DNA from: Actinoplanes sp. L3-i22
GTDB lineage: Bacteria; Actinomycetota; Actinomycetes; Mycobacteriales; Micromonosporaceae
DNA length: 64,000 nucleotides
Assembly (NCBI RefSeq): GCF_019704555.1
Contig: NZ_AP024745.1
Coordinates: 752,501-816,500 of the forward strand
Reading direction: 5' to 3'
Positions 26,047 through 33,472 of the stretch are shown piece by piece. Under the pieces are notes generated by a model that had not been told where the DNA came from, ran no database searches, and saw only the letters and a program-made list of their open reading frames with translations. The translations under genes and the position numbers were made by a program. How positions within the stretch are numbered: the stretch's first letter is position 1; the number at the start of each line of letters is the position of its first letter.

Positions 26047-27684
26047 ATGCTTGGGAAAGCCCCATGGAAGATGGCGGCCGGTGCGACCGCCATCGCCTTG
26101 TTGGCCGCTGGTTGCGGTGGCGGCGGGTCCGATGACTCGTCGACCACTTCCAATACGGTCGTGATCGGTATCGGCGAGCCGCAGCACCTGATCCCGACGA
26201 ACTCCACGGAGTCGAACGGTTCCGAGGTCCTGGCTTCGCTGTTCTACCCGCTCGTCGACTTCGACGCCCAGAACAAGCCGGTTCCGGTCGCCGCCGAGTC
26301 GGTCACCCCGGACGCCACCAGCACCACCTGGACCGTCAAGCTGAAGTCGGGCTTCACGTTCAGCAACGGTGAGCCGGTCACCTCGGACAACTACATCAAC
26401 GCCTGGAACTACGGGGCCTACGGCCCGAACGGTCAGGGCGCTTCGTACTTCTTCGAGAAGATCGCCGGTTACGCGGACATGCAGTCCACCGACCCGGACG
26501 GTGAGGAGGGCCCCAAGAAGGCCCCCGAGCCCAAGGCGAAGACCCTCACCGGTCTGAAGAAGGTTGACGACACGACCTTCACCATCACGCTCTCGGCGCC
26601 GTTCTCCGGCTGGGAGTCCGTCATGGGCTACAGCGCGTTCTACCCGCTGCCGAAGGCCGCCTGGAAGTCCGAGGGCGTCATCGCCGACGGCTTCGAGGAC
26701 GCCATCATCGGCAACGGCCCCTTCAAGCTGAAGGGCAAGTGGGAGCACGACTCCCAGATCGTCGTGGAGAAGGTGGCCGACTTCAAGGGCACCGTTCCGA
26801 AGGTCGACGGCGTCACCTGGAAGATCTACCAGGACCAGCAGGCGGAGTACGCCGACCTGGTTGCCAACAACGTCGACGTGCAGACCACCATCCCGATCGA
26901 GTCGCTCGCCAAGGCGTCGGCCGACCTGGGTGACCGGTTCAAGAAGAGCCCGAACTCCGTCTTCCAGTTCGTCGGTTTCCCGACGTTCCAGAAGGAGTTC
27001 CAGGACGTTCGCGTTCGTCAGGCGATCTCGATGGCGATCAACCGCCAGGAGATCACCGACCAGATCTTCCTCGGTTCGCAGTCGCCGGCGACCTCGTTCG
27101 TCTCGCCGGTCGTCGCGGGTTACCGCGAGAACACCTGTGGCAAGAACTGTGAGTACAACCCCACCGAGGCCAAGGCGCTGTACCAGGCTGCCAAGGGCCC
27201 GTCGGAAATCAAGATCACGTACAACGTCGACGGCAACCACAAGGCGTGGGTGGACGCGACGTGCAACCAGATCAAGGCTTCTCTCGGCATCAACTGCGTC
27301 GGCGGCGAGGAGCCCAAGTTCGCCGACCTGCTGAGCAAGGTTGAGAAGAAGCAGCCGGTCGGCCTGATCCGTCTCGGCTGGATCATGGACTACCCGCTGA
27401 TGGAGAACTACCTCGGCCCGCTGTACAGCACCGACGGTTCCTCCAACTACTACGGGTACAGCAACCCGACGTTCGACAACCTGGTCAAGGAAGGCTCGGC
27501 CGCCAAGACCTCCGAGGAGGCCATCGCCAAGTGGCAGGCCGCCGAGGACATCCTGGCGAAGGACATGCCGGTCATCCCGCTGCGGAACGGCCAGAACGTC
27601 TACGGCTACTCGACCAAGGTCTCCAACGTGAACGTCGACCTGTTCCAGAAGGTCGACCTTTACAAGATCGAAGTTGTCGGCTGA
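26047..27684 (+). CDS. Peptide ABC transporter substrate-binding lipoprotein (SBP family 5)
   Basis: 545 residues from ATG 26047, with GAAGGAGA eight bases upstream. The lipobox is LLAAGC followed by a Gly/Ser linker. The fold and motifs are those of DppA/OppA-type proteins: the opening EPQHLIPTNS, then VARQAISMAINRQEI-like (VRVRQAISMAINRQEITDQIF, about 330) and the C-terminal MPVIPLRNGQNVYGY. It captures oligopeptides outside the membrane for the permease and ATPases encoded directly downstream. Its codon use is somewhat richer in CTT, GTT and TTC than its neighbours, as in highly expressed genes. A hairpin separates it from the permease genes. Confidence 0.95.
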   Translation: MLGKAPWKMAAGATAIALLAAGCGGGGSDDSSTTSNTVVIGIGEPQHLIPTNSTESNGSEVLASLFYPLVDFDAQNKPVPVAAESVTPDATSTTWTVKLKSGFTFSNGEPVTSDNYINAWNYGAYGPNGQGASYFFEKIAGYADMQSTDPDGEEGPKKAPEPKAKTLTGLKKVDDTTFTITLSAPFSGWESVMGYSAFYPLPKAAWKSEGVIADGFEDAIIGNGPFKLKGKWEHDSQIVVEKVADFKGTVPKVDGVTWKIYQDQQAEYADLVANNVDVQTTIPIESLAKASADLGDRFKKSPNSVFQFVGFPTFQKEFQDVRVRQAISMAINRQEITDQIFLGSQSPATSFVSPVVAGYRENTCGKNCEYNPTEAKALYQAAKGPSEIKITYNVDGNHKAWVDATCNQIKASLGINCVGGEEPKFADLLSKVEKKQPVGLIRLGWIMDYPLMENYLGPLYSTDGSSNYYGYSNPTFDNLVKEGSAAKTSEEAIAKWQAAEDILAKDMPVIPLRNGQNVYGYSTKVSNVNVDLFQKVDLYKIEVVG

Positions 27685-27705
27685 TCTGATCTGCCTGCAC
27701 GACTG

Positions 27706-27746
27706 GTGGTGGCGTCACGGAGAATGTGAAACCGTGGCGCCACCAC
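27706..27746 (+). terminator. Hairpin between substrate-binding protein and permease genes
   Basis: GTGGTGGCG (27706-27714) pairs with CGCCACCAC (27738-27746), and ACGG inside pairs with CCGT. Such intercistronic stems often raise the level of the binding protein over the permeases, by partial termination or by protecting the 3' end. Confidence 0.65.
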
Positions 27747-27817
27747 TGCGTTACCCCAACCTCATCGTCGCCGTGCTCACGAGGCCGGCGCTCTTCCGCG
27801 GAAGAGGCTAAACCCGT

Positions 27818-28744
27818 ATGTTCCGCTATATCGTGCGGCGCTTGCTGCAGATGGTCCTGACGTTCTTCGGGGCCACGTTTCTGCTGTACGCGCTCGTGTT
27901 CGCCAACCAGAAAGACCCGATCCAGGCCTTGGTTGGCGAACGTCCCGTAACTGAGAGTCAGCGCATCGCGCTGACCGAGCGGTACCACCTGGATGAAGGC
28001 TTCTTCATGCAGTACTGGTACTACATGAAGGGCCTGTTCACCGGGGACTTCGGCACCTCGCTGACCGGTCGAAAGATCCTCGACATGATGTCCGACGCGT
28101 GGCCGGTCACCCTTCGCCTCGCCCTCATCGCGATCGTCATCGCGGCTGTCTTCTCCGTGACCGCGGGCGTTTACTCCGCCATCCGGCGCGGTGGCATCTT
28201 CGACAACGTCACGCTGATCATCACGCTGGTCCTCCTGGCCATGCCGATCGTCGTCCTCGCGCCCCTCGCGCAGCTGGTCTTCGGTATTCAGCTCGGCTGG
28301 TTCGCACCTACCGCAACACGCGACGCGACCTTCGTGCAACTGCTTTTGCCGGCGATCGTGCTCGCCTGCATCGTGATCGCGCCCGAGATGCGAGTGACCC
28401 GGACGTCGGTCGTCGAGAACCTCCGCGCCGACTACGTGCGCACCGCGCGAGCCAAGGGCCTGACCCGGATGCGCGTCATCTGGGTGCACGTCCTGCGTAA
28501 CTCGCTGATCCCGGTCGTCACGCTGATCGGCGTCGACCTGGGCACCTTGATGGCCGGCGCGATCGTCACCGAGAAGATCTTCAACATCCCCGGTGTCGGC
28601 TTCAACCTGGCCCGGGCGATCCGCACCGAGGACGGCCCGCTAGTGGTCGGTTTCGTGAGCATCCTGGTGATCCTGTTCCTGTTCATCAACCTGCTCGTCG
28701 ACCTTCTGTACGCCGCCCTCGACCCCAGGATTCGCTATGAGTGA
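27818..28744 (+). CDS. Peptide ABC transporter permease, DppB/OppB type
   Basis: 308 residues. The N-terminus MFRYIVRRLLQMVLTFFGATFLLYAL is the typical first helix of DppB proteins. The binding-protein-dependent transport domain (about 90-300) includes the EAA loop ADYVRTARAKGLTRMRVIWVHVLRNSLIPV, which contacts the ATPases, and it ends in LDPRIRYE. About six membrane helices in total. It forms the pore together with the next gene, which it overlaps by eight bases. Confidence 0.95.
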   Translation: MFRYIVRRLLQMVLTFFGATFLLYALVFANQKDPIQALVGERPVTESQRIALTERYHLDEGFFMQYWYYMKGLFTGDFGTSLTGRKILDMMSDAWPVTLRLALIAIVIAAVFSVTAGVYSAIRRGGIFDNVTLIITLVLLAMPIVVLAPLAQLVFGIQLGWFAPTATRDATFVQLLLPAIVLACIVIAPEMRVTRTSVVENLRADYVRTARAKGLTRMRVIWVHVLRNSLIPVVTLIGVDLGTLMAGAIVTEKIFNIPGVGFNLARAIRTEDGPLVVGFVSILVILFLFINLLVDLLYAALDPRIRYE

Positions 28745-29675
28745 CTTGAACACCGTGACCGCGGCCGAGGCGCCGGGCGGTCAGCCGAACGTCCCGCGCG
28801 GCCCGGTCAAGAAGGACAAGCCCCGCAGCCTCGCCGCGGACGCCTGGTCCGACCTCCGGGGCCGGAAGATCTTCTGGATCGCCGTGGTGCTGGTCATCAT
28901 CGTGCTGGTGATGGCCGCCTGGCCGACCCTGTTCACCTCGGCGGACCCGGACTCCTGCGCGCTGTCGCACCAGTTCAAGGGGCCGTCCGGCGCTGCCCTG
29001 TTCGGGTACGACTTCCAGGGCTGCGACGTCTACGCCAAGGTCATCCACGGCGCCCGCAACTCGATCCTGATCGGCATCTCCTCCACCCTGCTGTCCGGCG
29101 TCATCGGCCTGGTCTTCGGTCTGGTGTCCGGCTACTTCGGCGGCTGGGTCGACGCGGTCCTGTCCCGGTTCATCGACATCATGCTGGGCGTGCCGTTCCT
29201 GCTGGCCGGCATCGTCCTGTCCAGCCGGCTCTCGTCCGGCCCGACGGACAACGGCAAGGTCGCGGTCACCCTCACCCTGGGCCTGCTCAGCTGGACCTCC
29301 GGGGCCCGCGTGATGCGGTCCGCGGTGATCTCGGCGAAGAACCAGGACTACGTCGCGGCCGCCCGGATGCTGGGCGCCCCGCCGATGCGGCTGATCCTCC
29401 GGCACATCCTGCCGAACTCCATCGCGTCGTACATCGTCCTGTTGACCCTGCTGCTGGGCATCAACATCTCCAGCGAGGCGACCCTGTCGTTCCTCGGCGT
29501 CGGTCTCCGGAACGGCGCGATCAGCTGGGGCATCATGATCGCCGACGGCACGGGCTTCGCCCGGACCGAGCCCTGGCCGCTGGTCTGGCCGGCGATCTTC
29601 CTCGGCGTGACGGTGCTCGCGTTCATCATGCTCGGCGACGCGGTCCGCGACGCCTTCGACCCGAAGTTGCGGTGA
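28737..29675 (+). CDS. Peptide ABC transporter permease, DppC/OppC type
   Basis: 312 residues. A cytoplasmic N-terminus of about 45 residues and the first helix form the OppC_N region (SLAADAWSDLRGRKIFWIAVVLVIIVLVMAAWPTLF). The transport domain (about 100-305) has the EAA loop QDYVAAARMLGAPPMRLILRHILPNSIA and ends in GDAVRDAFDPKLR, both typical of DppC. About six helices. It partners the upstream DppB-type permease; the start overlaps that gene by eight bases and the first ATPase gene begins four bases after its stop. Confidence 0.95.
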   Translation: MSDLNTVTAAEAPGGQPNVPRGPVKKDKPRSLAADAWSDLRGRKIFWIAVVLVIIVLVMAAWPTLFTSADPDSCALSHQFKGPSGAALFGYDFQGCDVYAKVIHGARNSILIGISSTLLSGVIGLVFGLVSGYFGGWVDAVLSRFIDIMLGVPFLLAGIVLSSRLSSGPTDNGKVAVTLTLGLLSWTSGARVMRSAVISAKNQDYVAAARMLGAPPMRLILRHILPNSIASYIVLLTLLLGINISSEATLSFLGVGLRNGAISWGIMIADGTGFARTEPWPLVWPAIFLGVTVLAFIMLGDAVRDAFDPKLR

Positions 29676-29679
29676 CCCT

Positions 29680-30717
29680 GTGACTGATATCAAGGCGCGA
29701 ATCGATGTCCTACCGGGCATCGACCCACGCGCACCGCTGCTCGAAGTGAGCAACCTGCACGTCGAGTTCCGCACCAACTACGGCGTGGCCAAGGCCGTCA
29801 ACGGCGCCAACTTCTGGCTCTCCCCGGGCGAGACGCTGGCGATCCTCGGCGAGTCCGGCTGCGGCAAGTCGGTCACCGCCCAGGCGATCATGGGCATCCT
29901 GGACACCCCGCCGGGCTACGTCACCCAGGGCGAGATCAAGTACCGCGGCGTCGACCTGCTCAAGATGAAGGAAGAGCAGCGGCGCAAGGTCCGGGCCAAC
30001 CGGATCGCGATGATCTTCCAGGACGCGCTCTCCGCGCTGAACCCGGTCTACACCGTCGGCTTCCAGCTCAGCGAGCTCTTCCGCAAGCACCGCGGAATGT
30101 CCCGCTCGGACGCCAAGAACCGGGCGATCGACCTGCTCGACCAGGTCAAGATCCCGGCCGCCCGGGACCGGATCAACGACTACCCGCACCAGTTCTCGGG
30201 TGGCATGCGGCAGCGCGTCATGATCGCCATGGCGCTGGCGCTCGACCCTGAGGTGCTGATCGCCGACGAGCCCACCACGGCGCTCGACGTCACCGTGCAG
30301 GCGCAGATCATGGGCCTGCTCGCGGACCTGCAGAAGCAGCGCAACATGGGCCTGATCCTGATCACGCACGACATGGGCGTGGTCGCCGACGTGGCCGACC
30401 GGATCTCGGTGATGTACGCGGGCAAGGTCGTCGAGGAGGCGCCGGTCTACGACATCTACGCGCGCCCGGCCCACCCGTACACGCGGGCCCTGCTCGAGTC
30501 GATTCCCCGGCTCGACATGAAGGGTCAGCAACTCAGCGTCATCCGCGGTCTGCCGCCGGCGCTGACCGACGTGCCGAAGGGTTGCGCGTTCAACCCGCGG
30601 TGCGCCTACGCGCGGGATGCCTGCCGTCAGGACCCGGCGCCGCCGGCGTACCAGGTCTCGGTCCAGCCGCACCGCACGGCCCGCTGCCACTTCTTCCGGG
30701 AGGTCATCGGTGAGTGA
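29680..30717 (+). CDS. Peptide ABC transporter ATPase, DppD/OppD type
   Basis: 345 residues, GTG start. Walker A is [10 protein letters not shown] (about residue 62), the signature is [15 protein letters not shown], and Walker B with the catalytic Glu is [11 protein letters not shown]. The C-terminal oligopeptide-transporter domain holds [14 protein letters not shown] with the spaced cysteines that bind an iron-sulfur cluster in some family members. It pairs with the following ATPase to drive import through the two permeases. It overlaps the next gene by eight bases. Confidence 0.95.
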   Translation: MTDIKARIDVLPGIDPRAPLLEVSNLHVEFRTNYGVAKAVNGANFWLSPGETLAILGESGCGKSVTAQAIMGILDTPPGYVTQGEIKYRGVDLLKMKEEQRRKVRANRIAMIFQDALSALNPVYTVGFQLSELFRKHRGMSRSDAKNRAIDLLDQVKIPAARDRINDYPHQFSGGMRQRVMIAMALALDPEVLIADEPTTALDVTVQAQIMGLLADLQKQRNMGLILITHDMGVVADVADRISVMYAGKVVEEAPVYDIYARPAHPYTRALLESIPRLDMKGQQLSVIRGLPPALTDVPKGCAFNPRCAYARDACRQDPAPPAYQVSVQPHRTARCHFFREVIGE

Positions 30718-31717
30718 CGTAGTCCTCGAGACCAAGGGTCTCACCAAGCACTTCCCGATCACCCAGGGCATTCTCTTCAAGAGCAAGGTCGGGGCGGTCC
30801 GGGCCGTCGACGGCGTCGACCTGCACCTGCGGCGCGGCGAGACGCTCGGCGTGGTCGGCGAGTCCGGCTGCGGCAAGTCGACCCTGGCCAAGCTGCTGGT
30901 CGGCCTGGAGAAGCCGACCGCCGGCACGATCAACGTGCGTGGCCAGAACATGGTCACCATGAAGGGCGGCGAACTGCGCCGGGCCCGTCGCAACATCCAG
31001 ATGGTGCTGCAGGACCCGTACACGTCGCTCAACCCCCGGATGACGGTCGGCGACATCATCGGCGAGCCGTTCGAGATCCACCCCGAGGTGGTCCCGAAGG
31101 GCGGCCGGCAGCGCGCGGTGCAGGACCTGCTGGACACGGTCGGCCTCAACCCCGACCACATCAACCGGTACCCGCACCAGTTCTCCGGCGGTCAGCGCCA
31201 GCGCATCGGCATCGCCCGCGCGCTCGCGCTCAAGCCCGAGATCATCGTCTGCGACGAGCCGGTGTCGGCGCTCGACGTGTCCATCCAGGCCCAGGTGATC
31301 AACCTGCTCGAGCGCCTGCAGGACGAGTTCGGCCTGTCGTACATCTTCATCGCGCACGACCTCTCGGTCGTCCGGCACATCTCCGACCGGGTCGCCGTGA
31401 TGTACCTCGGCAAGGTCATCGAGACCGGCCACGACCAGGCGATCTACGAGCAGCCGACGCATCCGTACACGCAGGCGCTGCTCTCCGCCGTCCCGGTTCC
31501 GGACCCGCGCCTGCGCGGCCACCGTGACCAGATCGTCCTGGAGGGCGACGTCCCGTCCCCGGCCAACCCGCCCTCGGGTTGCCGCTTCCGTACCCGGTGC
31601 TGGAAGGCTTCGGACATCTGCGCCCAGCAGGAGCCCCTGCTGCAGATCCGCGAGCGCTCCCCGCACCCCAGCGCTTGCCACTTCGCGGAAATTCGCGACG
31701 TCGTGCACGGTCGCTGA
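30710..31717 (+). CDS. Peptide ABC transporter ATPase, DppF/OppF type
   Basis: 335 residues from the GTG at 30710; the frame is open upstream but overlaps the preceding gene. The N-terminus [13 protein letters not shown] and the long Walker A loop [23 protein letters not shown] are typical of DppF. The signature is [15 protein letters not shown] and Walker B is [12 protein letters not shown]. The C-terminus again has spaced cysteines ([15 protein letters not shown]). Last gene of the operon; a strong terminator hairpin starts 12 bases after its stop. Confidence 0.95.
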   Translation: MSDVVLETKGLTKHFPITQGILFKSKVGAVRAVDGVDLHLRRGETLGVVGESGCGKSTLAKLLVGLEKPTAGTINVRGQNMVTMKGGELRRARRNIQMVLQDPYTSLNPRMTVGDIIGEPFEIHPEVVPKGGRQRAVQDLLDTVGLNPDHINRYPHQFSGGQRQRIGIARALALKPEIIVCDEPVSALDVSIQAQVINLLERLQDEFGLSYIFIAHDLSVVRHISDRVAVMYLGKVIETGHDQAIYEQPTHPYTQALLSAVPVPDPRLRGHRDQIVLEGDVPSPANPPSGCRFRTRCWKASDICAQQEPLLQIRERSPHPSACHFAEIRDVVHGR

Positions 31718-31728
31718 CCTCGGGCAGC

Positions 31729-31772
31729 AGGCCGGGCCGGATCCGCTTTCCCGCGGACTTCCGGCCCGGCCT
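31729..31772 (+). terminator. Hairpin terminator of the peptide transporter operon
   Basis: AGGCCGGGCCGG (31729-31740) pairs perfectly with CCGGCCCGGCCT (31761-31772), giving a 12-bp stem. Confidence 0.8.
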
Positions 31773-31814
31773 TCGCCGTTTCCGGGGGCTTTCCGACGCG
31801 GCTGCGCCATTTTT

Positions 31815-31949
31815 AAGATCAAATTCTTTATTGCCTCGGCTGCGGCCGATAACTGATCGTCGCTCCCGCGGGGACCCTTCCGGGCCTCGCAGGGCGCGGG
31901 GCGCCCAGAACGCGAGACCCTCCAGGGCGACGTCCGTGGGTGGTTGCGG
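31815..31949 (+). repeat. Dispersed structured repeat, copy C
   Basis: Best reference copy. It runs from AAGATCAAATTCTTTATTGCC through CTCGGCTGCGGCC and CTCCCGCGGGGACCC to GGGTGGTTGCGG. Inner stem GGGCCTCGC/GCGAGACCC and terminal hairpin GGGCGC-GGG-GCGCCC. It sits between the convergent transporter operon and chorismate mutase gene, followed after 36 bases by the 40-bp tandem array. Confidence 0.88.
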
Positions 31950-31985
31950 TTCAAAGAACCCACGCGAGGCCCGCCGAGGTCCAGG

Positions 31986-32345
31986 CCGTAGCGCGTCTCT
32001 CGGCTCCGGCTGGTCCGCCGGGATGCCGTAGCGCGTCTCTCGGCTCCGGCTGGTCCGCCGGGATGGCGTAGCGCGTCTCTCGGCTCCGGCTGGTCCGCCG
32101 GGATGGCGTAGCGCGTCTCTCGGCTCCGGCTGGTCCGCCGGGATGGCGTAGCGCGTCTCTCGGCTCCGGCTGGTCCGCCGGGATGGCGTAGCGCGTCTCT
32201 CGGCTCCGGCTGGTCCGCCGGGATGGCGTAGCGCGTCTCTCGGCTCCGGCTGGTCCGCCGGGATGGCGTAGCGCGTCTCTCGGCTCCGGCTGGTCCGCCG
32301 GGATGCCGTAGCGCGTCTCTCGGCCCCGGCCGGTCCGCAGGGATG
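31986..32345. repeat. Tandem array of nine 40-bp units
   Basis: Units start every 40 bases from 31986 to 32306. Units two to seven are essentially identical, while the last is diverged. A unit reads GCGTAGCGCGTCTCTCGGCT then CCGGCTGGTCCGCCGGGATG; the second half can fold as CCGGC-TGGTCC-GCCGG. A partial tenth unit follows to about 32356. Units are directly adjacent with no spacers, so this is a minisatellite and not a CRISPR array. 32357-32467 holds nothing recognisable. Confidence 0.95.
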
Positions 32346-32467
32346 GCGCAGCGCGGTGAAGGCGCCGGCCGAGAGCCGCGACCGCTGCTGGGGGCCGGGT
32401 CGCGGCTGGTGGTGAGGGCCGTTTCGTGGTGATTGAGGCAGCTCCGCGGGCCGGCCGGGAGCGCGGG

Positions 32468-33076
32468 TTACAGGGGGCCGCGGCCGGAGCGGAGCAGGAG
32501 CAGGGCCACCTGGGTGCCGTCGGGGCCCAGCGCGGCACGGAAGCGGTCGACGATCTCGCGTTCGCGGGCCAGGACCAGGCGGGTGCCGCCGGAGGCCATC
32601 CGGGTCTTGCCGACCTCCTGGGAGAGGCGGGACCGCTCCTGCCAGAGGTCGATGATGGCCTGGTCGATCTCGTCGATGCGCTCGCGCATGGCACGGATCT
32701 CGTCGGCGGCCAGCGGGCGGCCCGCGCCGGTCGAGGCGTCCAGGGCGGCGGTGGCGGCGACGGACTTGTCGGTGACGATCCCCGGGTTAGCGGGAGCGTT
32801 GCCGCCGGTCGGGCCCGCGGGCGCGCCGGCGACGGCAGCCGAACTCGCGGGCACCTCGGCTGCCGCGGTCGGGCTCGCGGGGGCTGCGCGGTCGGCGGCG
32901 GCGAGGGTCGGGCTCGCGGAGGCGGCGGCGGCCGGGCTCGCGGAGGCGGCGGCGAGGGTCGGGCTCGCGGAGGTGGCGGCGGCCGGGCTCGCGGGGGCCG
33001 CGCTGTCCGGGGCGGGCGGATTCGGGGCGGCGGGGGAGTCGTCCGGGGTGGTCTGGGCCATCACGTCGGCGGTCAT
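32468..33076 (-). CDS. Chorismate mutase (AroQ type) with long Ala/Pro-rich N-terminus
   Basis: 202 residues. The AroQ helical domain is the last 85 residues (ADEIRAMRERIDEIDQAIIDLWQERSRLSQEVGKTRM, then REREIVDRFRAAL), matching the Arg/Lys/Glu pattern of the active site. It converts chorismate to prephenate for Phe and Tyr synthesis. The first 115 residues are Ala/Ser/Pro-rich with repeated ASPTLAAASASP-like units; no signal peptide is visible. The start at 33076 is chosen because AAGGAG lies seven bases upstream; the frame is open further but no longer form is plausible, as the upstream region is a leader with an attenuator (see 33130-33277). Regulation by Phe/Tyr-tRNA charging is inferred from that leader. 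Confidence 0.88.
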   Translation of the reverse strand: MTADVMAQTTPDDSPAAPNPPAPDSAAPASPAAATSASPTLAAASASPAAAASASPTLAAADRAAPASPTAAAEVPASSAAVAGAPAGPTGGNAPANPGIVTDKSVAATAALDASTGAGRPLAADEIRAMRERIDEIDQAIIDLWQERSRLSQEVGKTRMASGGTRLVLAREREIVDRFRAALGPDGTQVALLLLRSGRGPL

Positions 33077-33129
33077 GGTGTGCTCCTTGGGTGCTTTGTC
33101 GCTCCGGACAGCCCGGCCCGGGAAGCAAC

Positions 33130-33158
33130 AAGCCCCGGGCTGTGGAAGCCCGGGGCTT
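33130..33158 (-). terminator. Attenuator terminator hairpin upstream of chorismate mutase
   Basis: On the transcribed strand AAGCCCCGGGCT pairs perfectly with AGCCCGGGGCTT around a five-base loop, 12 bp in all. It lies 53 bases before the chorismate mutase start and 16 bases after the leader peptide stop. The first arm can instead pair with the leader segment at 33195-33204. Confidence 0.75.
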
Positions 33159-33277
33159 GAAGTAGGTCTGTCGTTCAGGGGCGACCTACGGCTGCCGGAC
33201 TTCCGGAACCGTAGTAAAAAAATCGCGCCTGCTGGATCACGCAGCCGAGTATGCCCCGCTCCCGGACCGCCCCGCAA
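33144..33277 (-). promoter_or_regulatory. Promoter and competing leader hairpins of the chorismate mutase attenuator
   Basis: Promoter: TTGCGG at 33272-33277 and CATACT at 33248-33253, 18 bases apart. Leader folds on the transcribed strand: CTACGG (33209-33214) with CCGTAG (33186-33191), a pause hairpin starting in the Tyr codons; GTAGGTC (33183-33189) with GACCTAC (33162-33168); and GGAAGTCCGG (33195-33204) with CCGGGCTTCC (33144-33153), ten pairs including one G-U. The last pairing takes the 5' arm and loop of the terminator and would be the antiterminator when a ribosome stalls on Phe/Tyr codons. Confidence 0.68.
33175..33240 (-). CDS. Leader peptide with Phe-Phe-Tyr-Tyr codons (attenuation control of chorismate mutase)
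   Basis: A 21-codon ORF starting MIQQARFFYYGSG and ending AVGRP, then TGA. Codons 7-10 are TTT TTT TAC TAC, the two amino acids made from prephenate. TTT is a rare Phe codon in this genome. There is no ribosome site, but CATACT (33248-33253, minus strand) lies seven bases before the GTG and TTGCGG 18 bases further up, so transcription should start at the GTG itself and the mRNA would be leaderless, as for some other actinobacterial leader peptides. Its position just before two competing hairpins supports a translated attenuator. Confidence 0.78.
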   Translation of the reverse strand: MIQQARFFYYGSGSPAAVGRP

Positions 33278-33420
33278 GGAAACCGCCCGAACGTTGGGAA
33301 ACCGGCCCGGCGGGGCGGGGATCCCGCCGTACCGGGAAGGGTTTTGCCTGGTCTGAAGCGGATGAGAAACGCGCCTTGACTCTGCCCCTGGGGCCGACCC
33401 CACCATGGTTCTCAAGAAGA

Positions 33421-33454
33421 AAACGGCCCGGCGCGAAGAAGCGCCGGGCCGTCG
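33421..33454 (-). terminator. Terminator of the 5'-nucleotidase gene
   Basis: A perfect 12-bp stem ACGGCCCGGCGC/GCGCCGGGCCGT with a GAAGAA loop, just after the stop of the nucleotidase and followed on the transcribed strand by TTTTCTTCTT. It separates that gene from the chorismate mutase leader. Confidence 0.88.
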
Positions 33455-33472
33455 GAGAAGCGAGTGGAAGGG

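Noticed and set aside
31986..32345. CRISPR array
   Set aside because: The 40-bp units are contiguous with no unique spacers, and no cas genes are near.
31951..32694. Minus-strand ORF of 247 codons with a 40-residue periodic protein
   Set aside because: It is made by the 40-bp tandem array staying open in one frame and by reading chorismate mutase in a wrong frame; it has no ribosome site and no family resemblance.
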